This document shows, piece after piece, positions 24,797 to 33,075 of a stretch of 56,014 nucleotides of DNA. Position 1 is the stretch's first letter; each line of letters opens with the position of its first letter. The stretch is from Nitrososphaeria archaeon (lineage in GTDB: Archaea; Thermoproteota; Nitrososphaeria; Nitrososphaerales; JANXEG01), in NCBI GenBank assembly GCA_029775915.1, contig JARVKA010000004.1, forward strand, positions 1 to 56,014, given 5' to 3'. Both the position numbers and the translations under genes were made by a program. The notes beneath the pieces were generated by a model. That model was not told the origin of the DNA. It saw only the letters and a program-made list of their open reading frames with translations, and did not search any database.

Positions 24797-25759
24797 ATGA
24801 GTGAAAAATTTTATGATGTGATTATAGTTGGAGGTGCAGCTGCAGGTTTATCAGCAGCCATTTACACTTCACGCCAAGGTTTGAAAACTCTTGTAGTAAC
24901 GAAGGATATTGGCGGTCAAGCTTTACTCGCCTCACACATAGAAAATTATCCAGGCTTCAAAAGTATTAATGGATTTGAATTAATGCAAATCTTTTATCAA
25001 CAAGCTGAAAGTTTTGGGGCTGAATTTGTGTATGAGGAGGTGAAAGAGGTTGGTGAGATTAATGGTAAATTTTATGTAAAGACTATTAATGATACTTATA
25101 ATTCACAAACACTCATTCTTGCTTTTGGTAAAACACCACGTGAAATGGGAGTTCCTAATGAAAGTAAGTTTATTGGTAAAGGTCTTTCATATTGCGCTAC
25201 ATGTGATGGCCCTCTCTTCAAGAATAAGATTGTTGCAGTAGTGGGATTTGGGGATTTGGCTATGGATGCAGCATTATTATTAGCCAATATCGCAAATAAG
25301 GTGTATTTGATTATTCCTAGTGATAAACTAATCGGTGATGAGGATCTTGTGAATAAATGTATGAGTGAAAAAAAGATCACATTAATACCAAACTCTGAAG
25401 TGATAGAAGTAAAGGGTGAAAAGAGGGTTGAGTCTTTAGTATTAAAGAATACAAAGACTTCAACCATTAATGAGTTAAAAATTGATGGTGTGTTTGTAGA
25501 GTTAGGATATACCACAAAGACCGATTTTATCAAAGGCTTTGTGAAGATGAATGAATTAGGCGAAATTATTGTGGATAAGAATCAAGCTACAAGCCGTGCT
25601 GGGGTATTCGCTGCAGGCGATGTTACCGATACACCATTTAAACAATTGGTAATCTCAGCTGGTGATGGTGCGAAAGCTGGTTTGGCTGCATATAATTATA
25701 TTCAGAGATTAAGAGGAAAGCCCATCAAAAAAGCTGATTGGAGGAAACTCTCAAAGTAG
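24797..25759 (+). CDS. Thioredoxin-reductase-like flavoprotein lacking the NADPH motif
   Basis: This 320-residue flavoprotein keeps both FAD motifs (VGGAAAGLSAAIYTSRQGL; AGVFAAGDVTDTPFKQL) and the redox pair CATC (about residues 134-137). In the second dinucleotide domain the usual GGGxSAxEEA and HRRxxxRA are replaced by VVGFGDLAMDAALLL and VYLIIPSDKLIG, so NADPH is unlikely to be the donor. Relatives in other archaea that lack the HRR motif use NADH, F420 or ferredoxin. It sits apart from the canonical trxB at 12.4 kb. The start is the ATG at 24797; a TTG precedes it. Confidence 0.85.
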   Translation: MSEKFYDVIIVGGAAAGLSAAIYTSRQGLKTLVVTKDIGGQALLASHIENYPGFKSINGFELMQIFYQQAESFGAEFVYEEVKEVGEINGKFYVKTINDTYNSQTLILAFGKTPREMGVPNESKFIGKGLSYCATCDGPLFKNKIVAVVGFGDLAMDAALLLANIANKVYLIIPSDKLIGDEDLVNKCMSEKKITLIPNSEVIEVKGEKRVESLVLKNTKTSTINELKIDGVFVELGYTTKTDFIKGFVKMNELGEIIVDKNQATSRAGVFAAGDVTDTPFKQLVISAGDGAKAGLAAYNYIQRLRGKPIKKADWRKLSK

Positions 25760-25831
25760 AATTTTTATTTTTGCTGAACTCCTCCTTTCCTTCTCTTATA
25801 CAAGTGGGCACACCTACTAGGGAGATGGGAA

Positions 25832-26595
25832 TTAAGACAAAGAGGTTATTATTAAGCCTTGAATTATTGTTAACAATATTTGAAAACCTATTTTGAATGG
25901 TACATCCCACTTAAATTCAAGGATCCATGGTACTGATGGGCTTGGCTCAGTTAACAAGACTGTTATAGTAGCATACTCAACCCTGCGCTCTAGATATTTA
26001 AGTTGACTTATGTAAAGCTCTATTTGCTCGCACACTCTAGTGAGTTCACGCTCGATACTTAACATCTCATCCACTTTTTGAGCTTTATCAAATAGTTGAA
26101 AGAGGTGTTGTTCCTCACGTTGTGCATTCTTCAACCTTGCCTCAAGATCTACATATCGCTCCGTTACATCTTGACTACTCACCCTTTTATCCGTCAATTC
26201 GCTCAATTGGCTGATACGTTGCAATGTAGCGTAAAAGTCTGCTTGTGAGATACGAAGTGTCAAACTCGCAGATCTAACTTTACTATCCTTCGAGATTAAC
26301 ATTTGTGAAATAAATCCTTTCATTTCTTGCGTAATTCTTTGTATCTGCTCGATTGTAGATCCGATATTTTCCACCTCTATAGCTAACCAACCATCATAAA
26401 CGATCTTCCTTCCTATCGTTTCTAACTCTGTGGCGAAAGAAGTCTCTATGAGTGTAAGCATAGGTAGTTTATTAGCTACGAGAGTCCTATCTCTTCTTTT
26501 GCTCCCATAAACTCAGTTTTTCGGATATAGCACCTTTCCCACAATATATCCTATTAATAAAAATACTATGATGAGAGTTACAATTACACCTAAAT
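25832..26595 (-). pseudogene. DUF4349 coiled-coil protein interrupted by an in-frame stop
   Basis: From the ATG at 26461 the frame encodes 209 residues of a DUF4349 domain: VYDGWLAIEVENIGSTIEQI, then TDKRVSSQDVTERYVDLEARL and a long coiled coil (REEQHLFQLFDKAQKVDEML) ending in a hydrophobic C-terminal helix. Upstream in the same frame, past a TGA at 26513-26515, is a membrane segment (VTLIIVFLLIGYIVGKVLYP) of the kind that anchors this family. No start codon for that segment is in frame. So the gene probably has lost its membrane anchor by a nonsense mutation and a frame change, or restarts at 26461. Confidence 0.6.
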
Positions 26596-26795
26596 GCTAA
26601 GTGCTTGCTATTTACCATCACAGTTTATCAAAAGGATATTTAATAAATCTATGGAGTAGAACGAACTGTTCTAATTTATGAGATAGATTATATAATTAAA
26701 GGTTTAAATATTTAACCACTTTGCAAACCTATAATGTGATGTCAAGTTTTTAAGCTCCTTTATACTAACTTATTTGAGGAAATATGCTTCAAAAG

Positions 26796-26849
26796 ATAGG
26801 CCATATTTATGAATTAAAACAAAAGCTTAGAATAGGCCATATTTATGAA
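26796..26849 (+). repeat. Two direct copies of an 18-bp sequence upstream of the retropepsin-like gene
   Basis: ATAGGCCATATTTATGAA occurs at 26796-26813 and again at 26832-26849, a 36-bp period (a multiple of three). They lie within 75 bp upstream of the ATG at 26869. They could be operator sites, or part of a small decayed frame (39 codons from 26784) in which each copy reads IGHIYE. Confidence 0.5.
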
Positions 26850-26868
26850 GAAGGTGTAAAAAAGAAAT

Positions 26869-27300
26869 ATGGCAGTGAGAGTAAAGCTGATAATAGTTGT
26901 TAAAGGCTCAAAAGAGCTTCGTGAAACAGTAGCTTTAGTTAATTCTGGATTTGAGACTATAACCCCTCAACTTTTAATACCTCGTAGACTCGCTGAGGAG
27001 CTTGAAATATGGCCCAATATGTTATCTAAAGCAAAGATAGTAACTTACGGGACAGCGGGAGGAGCAGTGAAGAATTATTTGATACCAAGTATCATAGAGG
27101 TCTCTATAATAGAAGAGGGTGTTCAATCTAAATGTATAGCAGATGCGGTAATATCAGAGATAGAAGAGGAGGTATTAATAAGTGATAAACTCGCTGGAAA
27201 GCTTGGAATAATACTGGAAGATATAAGTGAGGGTTTGTTTGCTTTAAAAGCAGATCCAAATAGAAAAATCAGAAGTTCTTATCCACCACAATATTGGTGA
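26869..27300 (+). CDS. Retropepsin-like aspartic protease-fold protein
   Basis: This 143-residue protein has the single-domain retropepsin layout: ALVNSGFETITPQLLIPRRL matches the active-site flap pattern 'ALVDTGA..t.ip..la..L', and VLISDKLAGKLGIIL matches the C-terminal 'iLG...L..lgl'. The catalytic Asp of D-T/S-G is Asn here (VNSG), so peptidase activity is doubtful. Such proteins are common in archaeal genomes, often near toxin-antitoxin-like genes. Context here is transposon debris. Confidence 0.6.
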   Translation: MAVRVKLIIVVKGSKELRETVALVNSGFETITPQLLIPRRLAEELEIWPNMLSKAKIVTYGTAGGAVKNYLIPSIIEVSIIEEGVQSKCIADAVISEIEEEVLISDKLAGKLGIILEDISEGLFALKADPNRKIRSSYPPQYW

Positions 27301-27430
27301 TTAAAAGTTAACGCCTTTTTAGATGTTATGAAGCTTACTAAACAAGAGTGACATAAACCTTAGCTACTTTTAAAGATGTCGTGATAAAGGACTCTGTTAC
27401 TTTAAGCCATCACTTTCTTAATAAGCTCTA

Positions 27431-28021
27431 TCAATTTAATATATTCTGTTTATGAAGAATAAATGCTTTAAGCCATTTTTGTATATGCTCAAGGCTACAT
27501 TCTCTCTTCCTAAATGGAATAATAATCATTAAAGCTCTCAATTTTATCTTTAAAATATTGAATAGCTCTTTCGATAAAGCTTTTATAATCTTCATAAAGA
27601 AGCCCATGATCAATCCTAAGCTTTTACAAGCTTCTTGATACCATAGTGCACCATCTGTATAAACAGTATGCTTTCCATAATGCCTTATTAGCTTCTTTAG
27701 AAAAAGCTCTGCTGTAAGAATACTTCTCATCCATGAGAATGATAAAGCAAGGAAGCGATGTTGATAAGGCTCATAAGCTACTTAAATCCTTCTAAGCCCT
27801 TAACTTTCACCATTGTCTCATCCACAAGAAAGCAATGAACATGTTTAAGCATGAAAAAGTCTTTTTAAAGGAGCTAAATCTTGAATCCATCTCCATATGG
27901 ATATATAGCTTCTTTGAATGAAAATTATTAAAGCTCTTGATGAAGCTCTAAGACTTAAGCCTTCAAAACTAAATATAGTATATAGGATTATAGCTATAGG
28001 AGTCCTATCCTTAATGAACAT
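27431..28021 (-). pseudogene. Decayed DDE transposase (IS240-like)
   Basis: The minus strand reads, across frame breaks, as a nearly full transposase. From the ATG at 28021: DRTPIAIILYTIFSFEGLSL, then RSYISIWRWIQDLAPLK (helix-turn-helix), FLVDETMVKVKG (first Asp), VAYEPYQHRFLALSFSWMRS, KKLIRHYGKHTVYTDGALWY (second Asp) and a C-terminal KRECSLEHIQKWLKAF. At least three stops or frame changes separate the parts, and the Glu region is scrambled. It belongs to a different subgroup from the fragment at 1-390. Confidence 0.65.
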
Positions 28022-28059
28022 AGATCATCGCAAGTTCTTCAGGGAGAGAGCTCCTCTTA

Positions 28060-28480
28060 AAGTAACAGCCTAATATTATAAATATCATTAATGAAGAGCT
28101 CAGTATCAAGGCTATGGATGAGCATTTAAATGTTAAAACCTCCTTATTATTCACATCTCTAGAAGCTTATATGGAAAGTGCTTACCTAGAGCTTCGCTTC
28201 ATTTATAGCTATACAATAATGGTCCTTCTCAAGCTTACATATTCTTCAATGCTATGAATGTTCTTTAATAGTTAAATAGAATAAGTAAGCATCTCAATAA
28301 ATTAGCAGCCTTTCTATAAGAGAAAGCATAGTAGCAAGACCTTCATATTTAAAGGAGTTTTATTTTATTATTCTTGAATATCTTTACATCTTTCACTCAT
28401 AAGAATAAGCTGCCCATAAGTAAAGCTTAACTCTTCATTAAAAAAGCTTGAAGATCAAAGAACCTAGAAGAGAAAAAACC
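28060..28480 (-). pseudogene. Heavily decayed copy related to the transposase at 1-390
   Basis: Across several frames the minus strand shows SYRKAANLL (compare SYRKAAQLL at 1-390), then a piece reading VAINEAKL and WASRDVNNKEVL (compare VAIDETKTKL and WAARDMDTKEIL). Order and spacing match. No frame is open over more than about 30 codons. The similarity by eye is convincing for common descent, but the ends of the element cannot be placed. Confidence 0.45.
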
Positions 28481-28614
28481 ATCATGACAATATCCCTTTA
28501 AGAGTATTTGAAGATTCGATAAGGAGAGTTATAAATTGATATGACTCAATAAATCTATCAAGCTTATACATTCATACCATACATTATAGCTCTCATATTA
28601 TAAGTAAAATTTGC

Positions 28615-29706
28615 TTAAATAATACTATATTTCCTTTTTAACTCTTCCACATGCTTTAAATAAATATGATCCAAAACCGTGCCCGATGCTTCTTTAATTC
28701 TCACAACATCGACTAAATCTTTGAATTTACCACCAGCTAAACCATCAGCTATCAATGCAGCACCTTCAGCAGCTTCTTTAGCAACTTTAGCGAATCTTCC
28801 TACCTTTCTTACAATACCAAAGTTTGAAAGTCTTTTTGCAACTTCATTATAAATTTTATCAACTCTTGAGAGTCTACCTGAGATTAAAATCTCTTTAGGA
28901 TTGGTTACAGAAACTCTCATAGATGCTACACTCTTTACAATACTCTCCATTAAAGCATCCCAAGCCAATTTATACCTACCACCTAATTCAACCTTATTTG
29001 CAAAATCTTCTGGTGTGATAAATTCATTACCAGCTATATACGCTGCACCACCTTGGAATAATAATTCTTTATTAAATGTGTTAAGAAGGTATGCTAACTC
29101 ACTATCCATTGAGCCTAAAGTGAGAAAGCCTAAACCACCACTAGTACCACCAATCCCATCAACAATCTCACCATTCTCCACACCTATTACAGCAGTAAAT
29201 CCAAAGCCTATTTCAACCAATATAAATGAAGTTTCATTATAATTTATACCAAGCCTCTTCGCTTGATCGTAAATCGCCAAGACTGCGCAGCAAAGCTTAT
29301 CCGCTGTGCCCATATCAATTTTATTCACCTTTCTATACTCAGGTACTGTAGGTAAATGAATTACACCAGGGATAAAGTATGTATTAAAACCTTCTTCTTT
29401 CATCATTTTTACCAATTTTCTCAAACCAACCAATACACCAACCTTTAAATCATCAGGCCTTACCAATATTGTGAGAAAATGCTCTCGATCGGTAATTTGG
29501 CTAATATGTGTTAATGGTAAACCATAACCAGAAGGGCCTACGATTAAATCCAAATCTCCTGCAGATTTAAGTAAATCGATTACAATTTTTGGATCTTTAG
29601 CAATCTCAATAGATGGTATGGTTGTATCTATGAATAATTCTCCATTATCCAATCCACAAAAATCAAAGCTCTTTGTTCCAGGATCTATACCTACAACTCT
29701 CACCAA
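28615..29706 (-). CDS. DUF1464 family ASKHA-type putative kinase
   Basis: This 363-residue protein starts with VVGIDPGTKSFDFCGLDNGE, a phosphate-1 loop of the acetate/sugar-kinase/Hsp70 (ASKHA) fold, with further ILVEIGFGFTAVIGVENGEI (phosphate-2) and ILISGRLSRVD (adenosine region). DUF1464 proteins have been annotated as predicted butyrate kinases without proof. The gene is divergent from the CitG-like gene with 61 bp between start codons, so the two may share regulation. Length is typical for the family. Confidence 0.75.
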   Translation of the reverse strand: MVRVVGIDPGTKSFDFCGLDNGELFIDTTIPSIEIAKDPKIVIDLLKSAGDLDLIVGPSGYGLPLTHISQITDREHFLTILVRPDDLKVGVLVGLRKLVKMMKEEGFNTYFIPGVIHLPTVPEYRKVNKIDMGTADKLCCAVLAIYDQAKRLGINYNETSFILVEIGFGFTAVIGVENGEIVDGIGGTSGGLGFLTLGSMDSELAYLLNTFNKELLFQGGAAYIAGNEFITPEDFANKVELGGRYKLAWDALMESIVKSVASMRVSVTNPKEILISGRLSRVDKIYNEVAKRLSNFGIVRKVGRFAKVAKEAAEGAALIADGLAGGKFKDLVDVVRIKEASGTVLDHIYLKHVEELKRKYSII

Positions 29707-29767
29707 ATTTGATCAACATCATGTGTAAGAGCACATTAATATAAGTATTTGGACAAATTAGGATTGT

Positions 29768-30754
29768 ATGATGAAGAACTTTCCAAATGAAGTTATGAAG
29801 GCTGCTCAATTAGCTGCATTATTGGAAGTTAGTAGCACACCAAAACCTGGTAATGTGCATAGAAATGCTGATTATCCCGATACCAAATTTGAGCACTTTT
29901 TAGCTGGCTCCATTGCCTTAGGACCGGTGATTAGAGATGTAACAATAAATGGAATGAGGATGAAAAACTCTTTGAGTAAGATAGGTATAGGAAGGTATAT
30001 TAAAAGAGCGATTTTAAATGTAAAAGCCTCTCATAAGGGTGGGAATACACATCTCGGTATGATTCTTCTCTTTGTACCTTTAGCCGCTTCTGCTGGCTTA
30101 AGTTATGTTGAAAATAGTGAAGTCGAAATAGGGGTTCTTCGCAAAAAATTGATTGAGATTTTAAGATCTACAACTGTTAAAGATGCGATAGAAGCTACTA
30201 AGGGTTTATGTGAAGCGAATGCTGCATTAGGAGTATTAGAGGATGAATATACCGTAGATGTGACCAAAAATAATGCATGTAAGGTTATTTTAAAAAGGGG
30301 TTTAACCCTTTATGAGTTAATGGAGTATGCTTCTGAATGGGATAATATCGCTAAGGAATGGGTTACAGGCTTAAAAATTTCCTTTGAGCTCGGTTATCCG
30401 GAGTTGGTAAGCGTTTATAAAAATACTGGTGATATTAATGTAGCTACTGTGCATACATTTTTGAAAATATTGGCTGAAATACCTGATACATTTATTGCAA
30501 GAAAGGTTGGGTTTAAAGTAACTCGAGATATAAGGGAAGCGGTAAAGATAGGCCTTCCCAAAGCTGAAGAGATATCAAAAGAAGTTAAAGAGATTTTGAA
30601 AATTGGTGGATTAATGAGTAATGAGGGTAAAGAGAGATTAATTAAATTGGATAAAAAATTGAGAGAATCAAATGGAATACTCAATCCGGGTACTTCTGCT
30701 GATATTACTGGATCTTCTTTAATGATCGCTTTATTATGTGGATTAAAGTTTTAA
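29768..30754 (+). CDS. CitG-like (triphosphoribosyl-dephospho-CoA synthase family) protein
   Basis: This 328-residue protein belongs to COG1767: EVSSTPKPGNVHRNADYPD, the FLAGSIALGPVI helix, HKGGNTHLGMILLFVPL and ILNPGTSADITGSSLMIALL at the C-terminus. CitG makes the prosthetic-group precursor of citrate lyase, but no citrate lyase gene is seen, and archaeal members of this family are commonly linked to H4MPT-pathway genes. Its neighbours mer and mtd favour that link. The 3' end overlaps the convergent mer gene by 4 nt. Confidence 0.8.
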   Translation: MMKNFPNEVMKAAQLAALLEVSSTPKPGNVHRNADYPDTKFEHFLAGSIALGPVIRDVTINGMRMKNSLSKIGIGRYIKRAILNVKASHKGGNTHLGMILLFVPLAASAGLSYVENSEVEIGVLRKKLIEILRSTTVKDAIEATKGLCEANAALGVLEDEYTVDVTKNNACKVILKRGLTLYELMEYASEWDNIAKEWVTGLKISFELGYPELVSVYKNTGDINVATVHTFLKILAEIPDTFIARKVGFKVTRDIREAVKIGLPKAEEISKEVKEILKIGGLMSNEGKERLIKLDKKLRESNGILNPGTSADITGSSLMIALLCGLKF

Positions 30755-31746
30755 CTCTTAAATCTTGGAATAATCTCTTTATTGATTAACATTAAGGATT
30801 TGCGTACATCTGGACCTATTGGTGATCCAACAACTATTAATGTAACGCCCAACTTAACTATTTTATCAATCTTCTCAATACAACTTTCTGGCGTGCCATA
30901 AATGGAGAAATTATCAAGCATTTCACTCGTAACTTTACTAAATGCTTCTTTCCATTGACCTTTATTAATCGCATCTTTAATAGCTTGTGCAGACTCAGGC
31001 TTAATCCCATGTGATTCAAGTATATGTGGTGGACAACCAGCTACGATAAAAGCTACTATAGGTGTTGCTGCTTTTCGAGCCTTATCTACATCCTCGGCTA
31101 CGGATACTGATGTAGCTGCCGTTATTTCAATATCTTCTAACCTTTTACCAGCTTTCGTGATACCCTCTTGTAAATACTTTAAAGCGATCTCAAAATCTTT
31201 TGGATGTGAAGCATTAATCATCACACCATCACCAATTTCTGCAGCCATACTCAACATCTTCGGCCCTTGAGCACCTATAAAGATTGGAATATTTTGCTTA
31301 GGTTTAAAATTCATTCTTACATTTGGAACTATGAATTTACTACCTTCAAACTTCACACTCCCTGTTGTGAATATGCTTCGTATAATTTGAACCGCTTCTT
31401 TAACTGCAATTAATGGCTTTTCATAATCTGGAATAACGGATTCTAATGTGGTTTTATCACCAGGCCCAATTCCACAAACTACTCTACCAGGAGCGATTTC
31501 ATTAAGTGAGGCAAATATTTGAGCGGTAACGACAGGATGAATCAAGTAAGGATTTGTTACACCAGCACCCATTTTTATACGCTCTGTGTGTAAAGCTATC
31601 GTTGTGAGTATGGTATACACATTACGATTCACACAATGATCAGTAATCCAAACATAATCGAAGCCCAATTTCTCAGCTAGTACAGCATAATATACAGTCT
31701 TCCAATATGGCTCCATTGGAACAAGTTCAAGCCCAAACTTTACCAT
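30751..31746 (-). CDS. mer: F420-dependent methylene-H4MPT reductase (Mer)
   Basis: Mer reduces methylene-H4MPT to methyl-H4MPT with F420H2. The protein is a bacterial-luciferase-like TIM barrel with FGLELVPMEPYWK at the N-terminus, DYVWITDHCVNRNVYTILT, MGAGVTNPYLIHPVVTAQ (the region with the non-prolyl cis bond), VCGIGPGDKTTLE and IPIFIGAQGPKMLSMAAEIG. Length (about 331) is standard. The frame opens at an ATG at 31758 that overlaps the stop of the small upstream gene (TAATG), but homologues begin near MVKFG, so the ATG at 31746 is likely. It is the last gene of mtd-small gene-mer. Confidence 0.92.
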   Translation of the reverse strand: MVKFGLELVPMEPYWKTVYYAVLAEKLGFDYVWITDHCVNRNVYTILTTIALHTERIKMGAGVTNPYLIHPVVTAQIFASLNEIAPGRVVCGIGPGDKTTLESVIPDYEKPLIAVKEAVQIIRSIFTTGSVKFEGSKFIVPNVRMNFKPKQNIPIFIGAQGPKMLSMAAEIGDGVMINASHPKDFEIALKYLQEGITKAGKRLEDIEITAATSVSVAEDVDKARKAATPIVAFIVAGCPPHILESHGIKPESAQAIKDAINKGQWKEAFSKVTSEMLDNFSIYGTPESCIEKIDKIVKLGVTLIVVGSPIGPDVRKSLMLINKEIIPRFKS

Positions 31747-31757
31747 GTGAATCACCA

Positions 31758-32039
31758 TTATTTTAAAATCGATGCAGCATCATTTAACCCTAATGTATTC
31801 AAAATTTCTATCACTTTCTCTTTCTCAATCATTAATAATGATTGAATCAATAATCTCAACCCCTCCTTTGAAGCCAACTCATCCCTCATAGCGAGTTTAA
31901 GGAAGTTCTTACCGAATTCGCTGGGAAGATTATCAACCTTTGAAGATTTCAATAATAAATTGAGCAAACCTTCTGATAAATCCTTATAGGAATTAATGGG
32001 TATTTTATTCAATGCATTCTCAACACTCATATCACTCAC
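31758..32039 (-). CDS. Uncharacterised 93-aa helical protein between mtd and mer
   Basis: This small protein overlaps mtd by 8 nt on one side and its stop touches the mer start region on the other, so all three are very likely one transcript. It is all-helical in appearance (PINSYKDLSEGLLNLLLKSS, then KEGLRLLIQSLLMIEKEKVI and a C-terminal LNTLGLNDAASILK), with no Cys, no membrane segment and no motif I recognise. A role as a subunit, assembly factor or regulator of Mtd or Mer is inferred from position only. Confidence 0.7.
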   Translation of the reverse strand: MSDMSVENALNKIPINSYKDLSEGLLNLLLKSSKVDNLPSEFGKNFLKLAMRDELASKEGLRLLIQSLLMIEKEKVIEILNTLGLNDAASILK

Positions 32040-32880
32040 CCTTCTTTGGTTTTTCCATTAATTTAACTTTACTCAATATAGTACCATCGTCATAATGTGG
32101 CATTCGAACTAAAGTATCACCAAACTTCTCAATTTCACGAGCCTCATCGGCGAGTCGAGCAGCCTCTCTTAACATCTCATGAGCGGCTGCAACCAAGGGT
32201 ATATACTTTTCAACTTCTTTTACTTTAAAGCAACCCTCAACGGTAAGATCCGCGACTCTTCTCGCTATTTCATAAGCGGCTAAAGCCTTTGCATATGCGT
32301 AAGGGTTATTAAAGTTTGCCGCATTAACAGCTTTCACTTTATCGATTATAATTTTAGGTAATGTGATAGCCTCTCCTTTTTTAATACTATCTATCACTTT
32401 ATCAATCTCTTTATAAAGAATATTGAATGCACCCGTAATCGCTAAAACCTTAATAATATCCGCATTGAATATAGCCATCTCAACCGGGTCTAAAAATTCT
32501 CTTCTCGCACCGATCATTGAATCTGCCTCCACAATTATATAACCTTGCCCCATCTCTTCTATTTGCTTTACAGCAGCTTTAGCTGGGCTATCTGATACTA
32601 CAATTAAGGGTATTCCAGCATTCTTTACCAACTCTCGAATCTTAGTCGGCCCGGGTAATGATGCATTGGGGCTAACGGTTATAATAAGATTCGGCTTAAA
32701 TTCCAAGATCTTTTGTGTTACTTCTATAGCTTGCTCAACGCCTAACTTAGCACCCGCACTAATTACTCTAACATCGATATCTTCCCTCTCAGCCCGTTCA
32801 TCCAATAAAAATTCGATCAAGGGAGCGCTACCTATATTACCAACCTTAACAAAACCAACTTTAATAGGCAAATCGATCAC
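32032..32880 (-). CDS. mtd: F420-dependent methylene-H4MPT dehydrogenase (Mtd)
   Basis: Mtd oxidises methylene-H4MPT to methenyl-H4MPT with F420. The 282 residues match the family closely: KVGFVKVGNIGSAPLIEFLL, ERAEREDIDVRVISAGAKLG, ITVSPNASLPGPTKIRELV and IVEADSMIGARREFLDPVEM. The start is a GTG at 32880. No mch, ftr, fwd/fmd or mtr gene is in the window, so whether the pathway runs toward methyl synthesis, formaldehyde/formate oxidation or methanogenesis cannot be said. Confidence 0.95.
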   Translation of the reverse strand: MIDLPIKVGFVKVGNIGSAPLIEFLLDERAEREDIDVRVISAGAKLGVEQAIEVTQKILEFKPNLIITVSPNASLPGPTKIRELVKNAGIPLIVVSDSPAKAAVKQIEEMGQGYIIVEADSMIGARREFLDPVEMAIFNADIIKVLAITGAFNILYKEIDKVIDSIKKGEAITLPKIIIDKVKAVNAANFNNPYAYAKALAAYEIARRVADLTVEGCFKVKEVEKYIPLVAAAHEMLREAARLADEAREIEKFGDTLVRMPHYDDGTILSKVKLMEKPKKGE

Positions 32881-33075
32881 CGAGAATCTATCCGTTTTTA
32901 TGATTATTAATTCTTACCTATATACTAAAATGATTTTCTTAACGGAAAAGGCTTTTTAATTATGCTCTTCATTCCACTTTTATTATCGTGATTGATATGG
33001 AATAAGCCTCTTTAGGATTTTGAATGAAGAGCCTCATTCTATAACTTTAAGTAATATCATGATTTTAATTACATT

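Noticed and set aside
26513-26515. In-frame TGA in the DUF4349 gene as a selenocysteine codon
   Set aside because: No Cys is expected there in the family, no SECIS-like structure was noticed, and the upstream segment has no start codon; a nonsense mutation is simpler.
26784-26903. 39-codon frame containing two IGHIYE repeats
   Set aside because: It overlaps the retropepsin-like gene, and its repeat is explained by the 18-bp direct repeat; too weak to call a gene.
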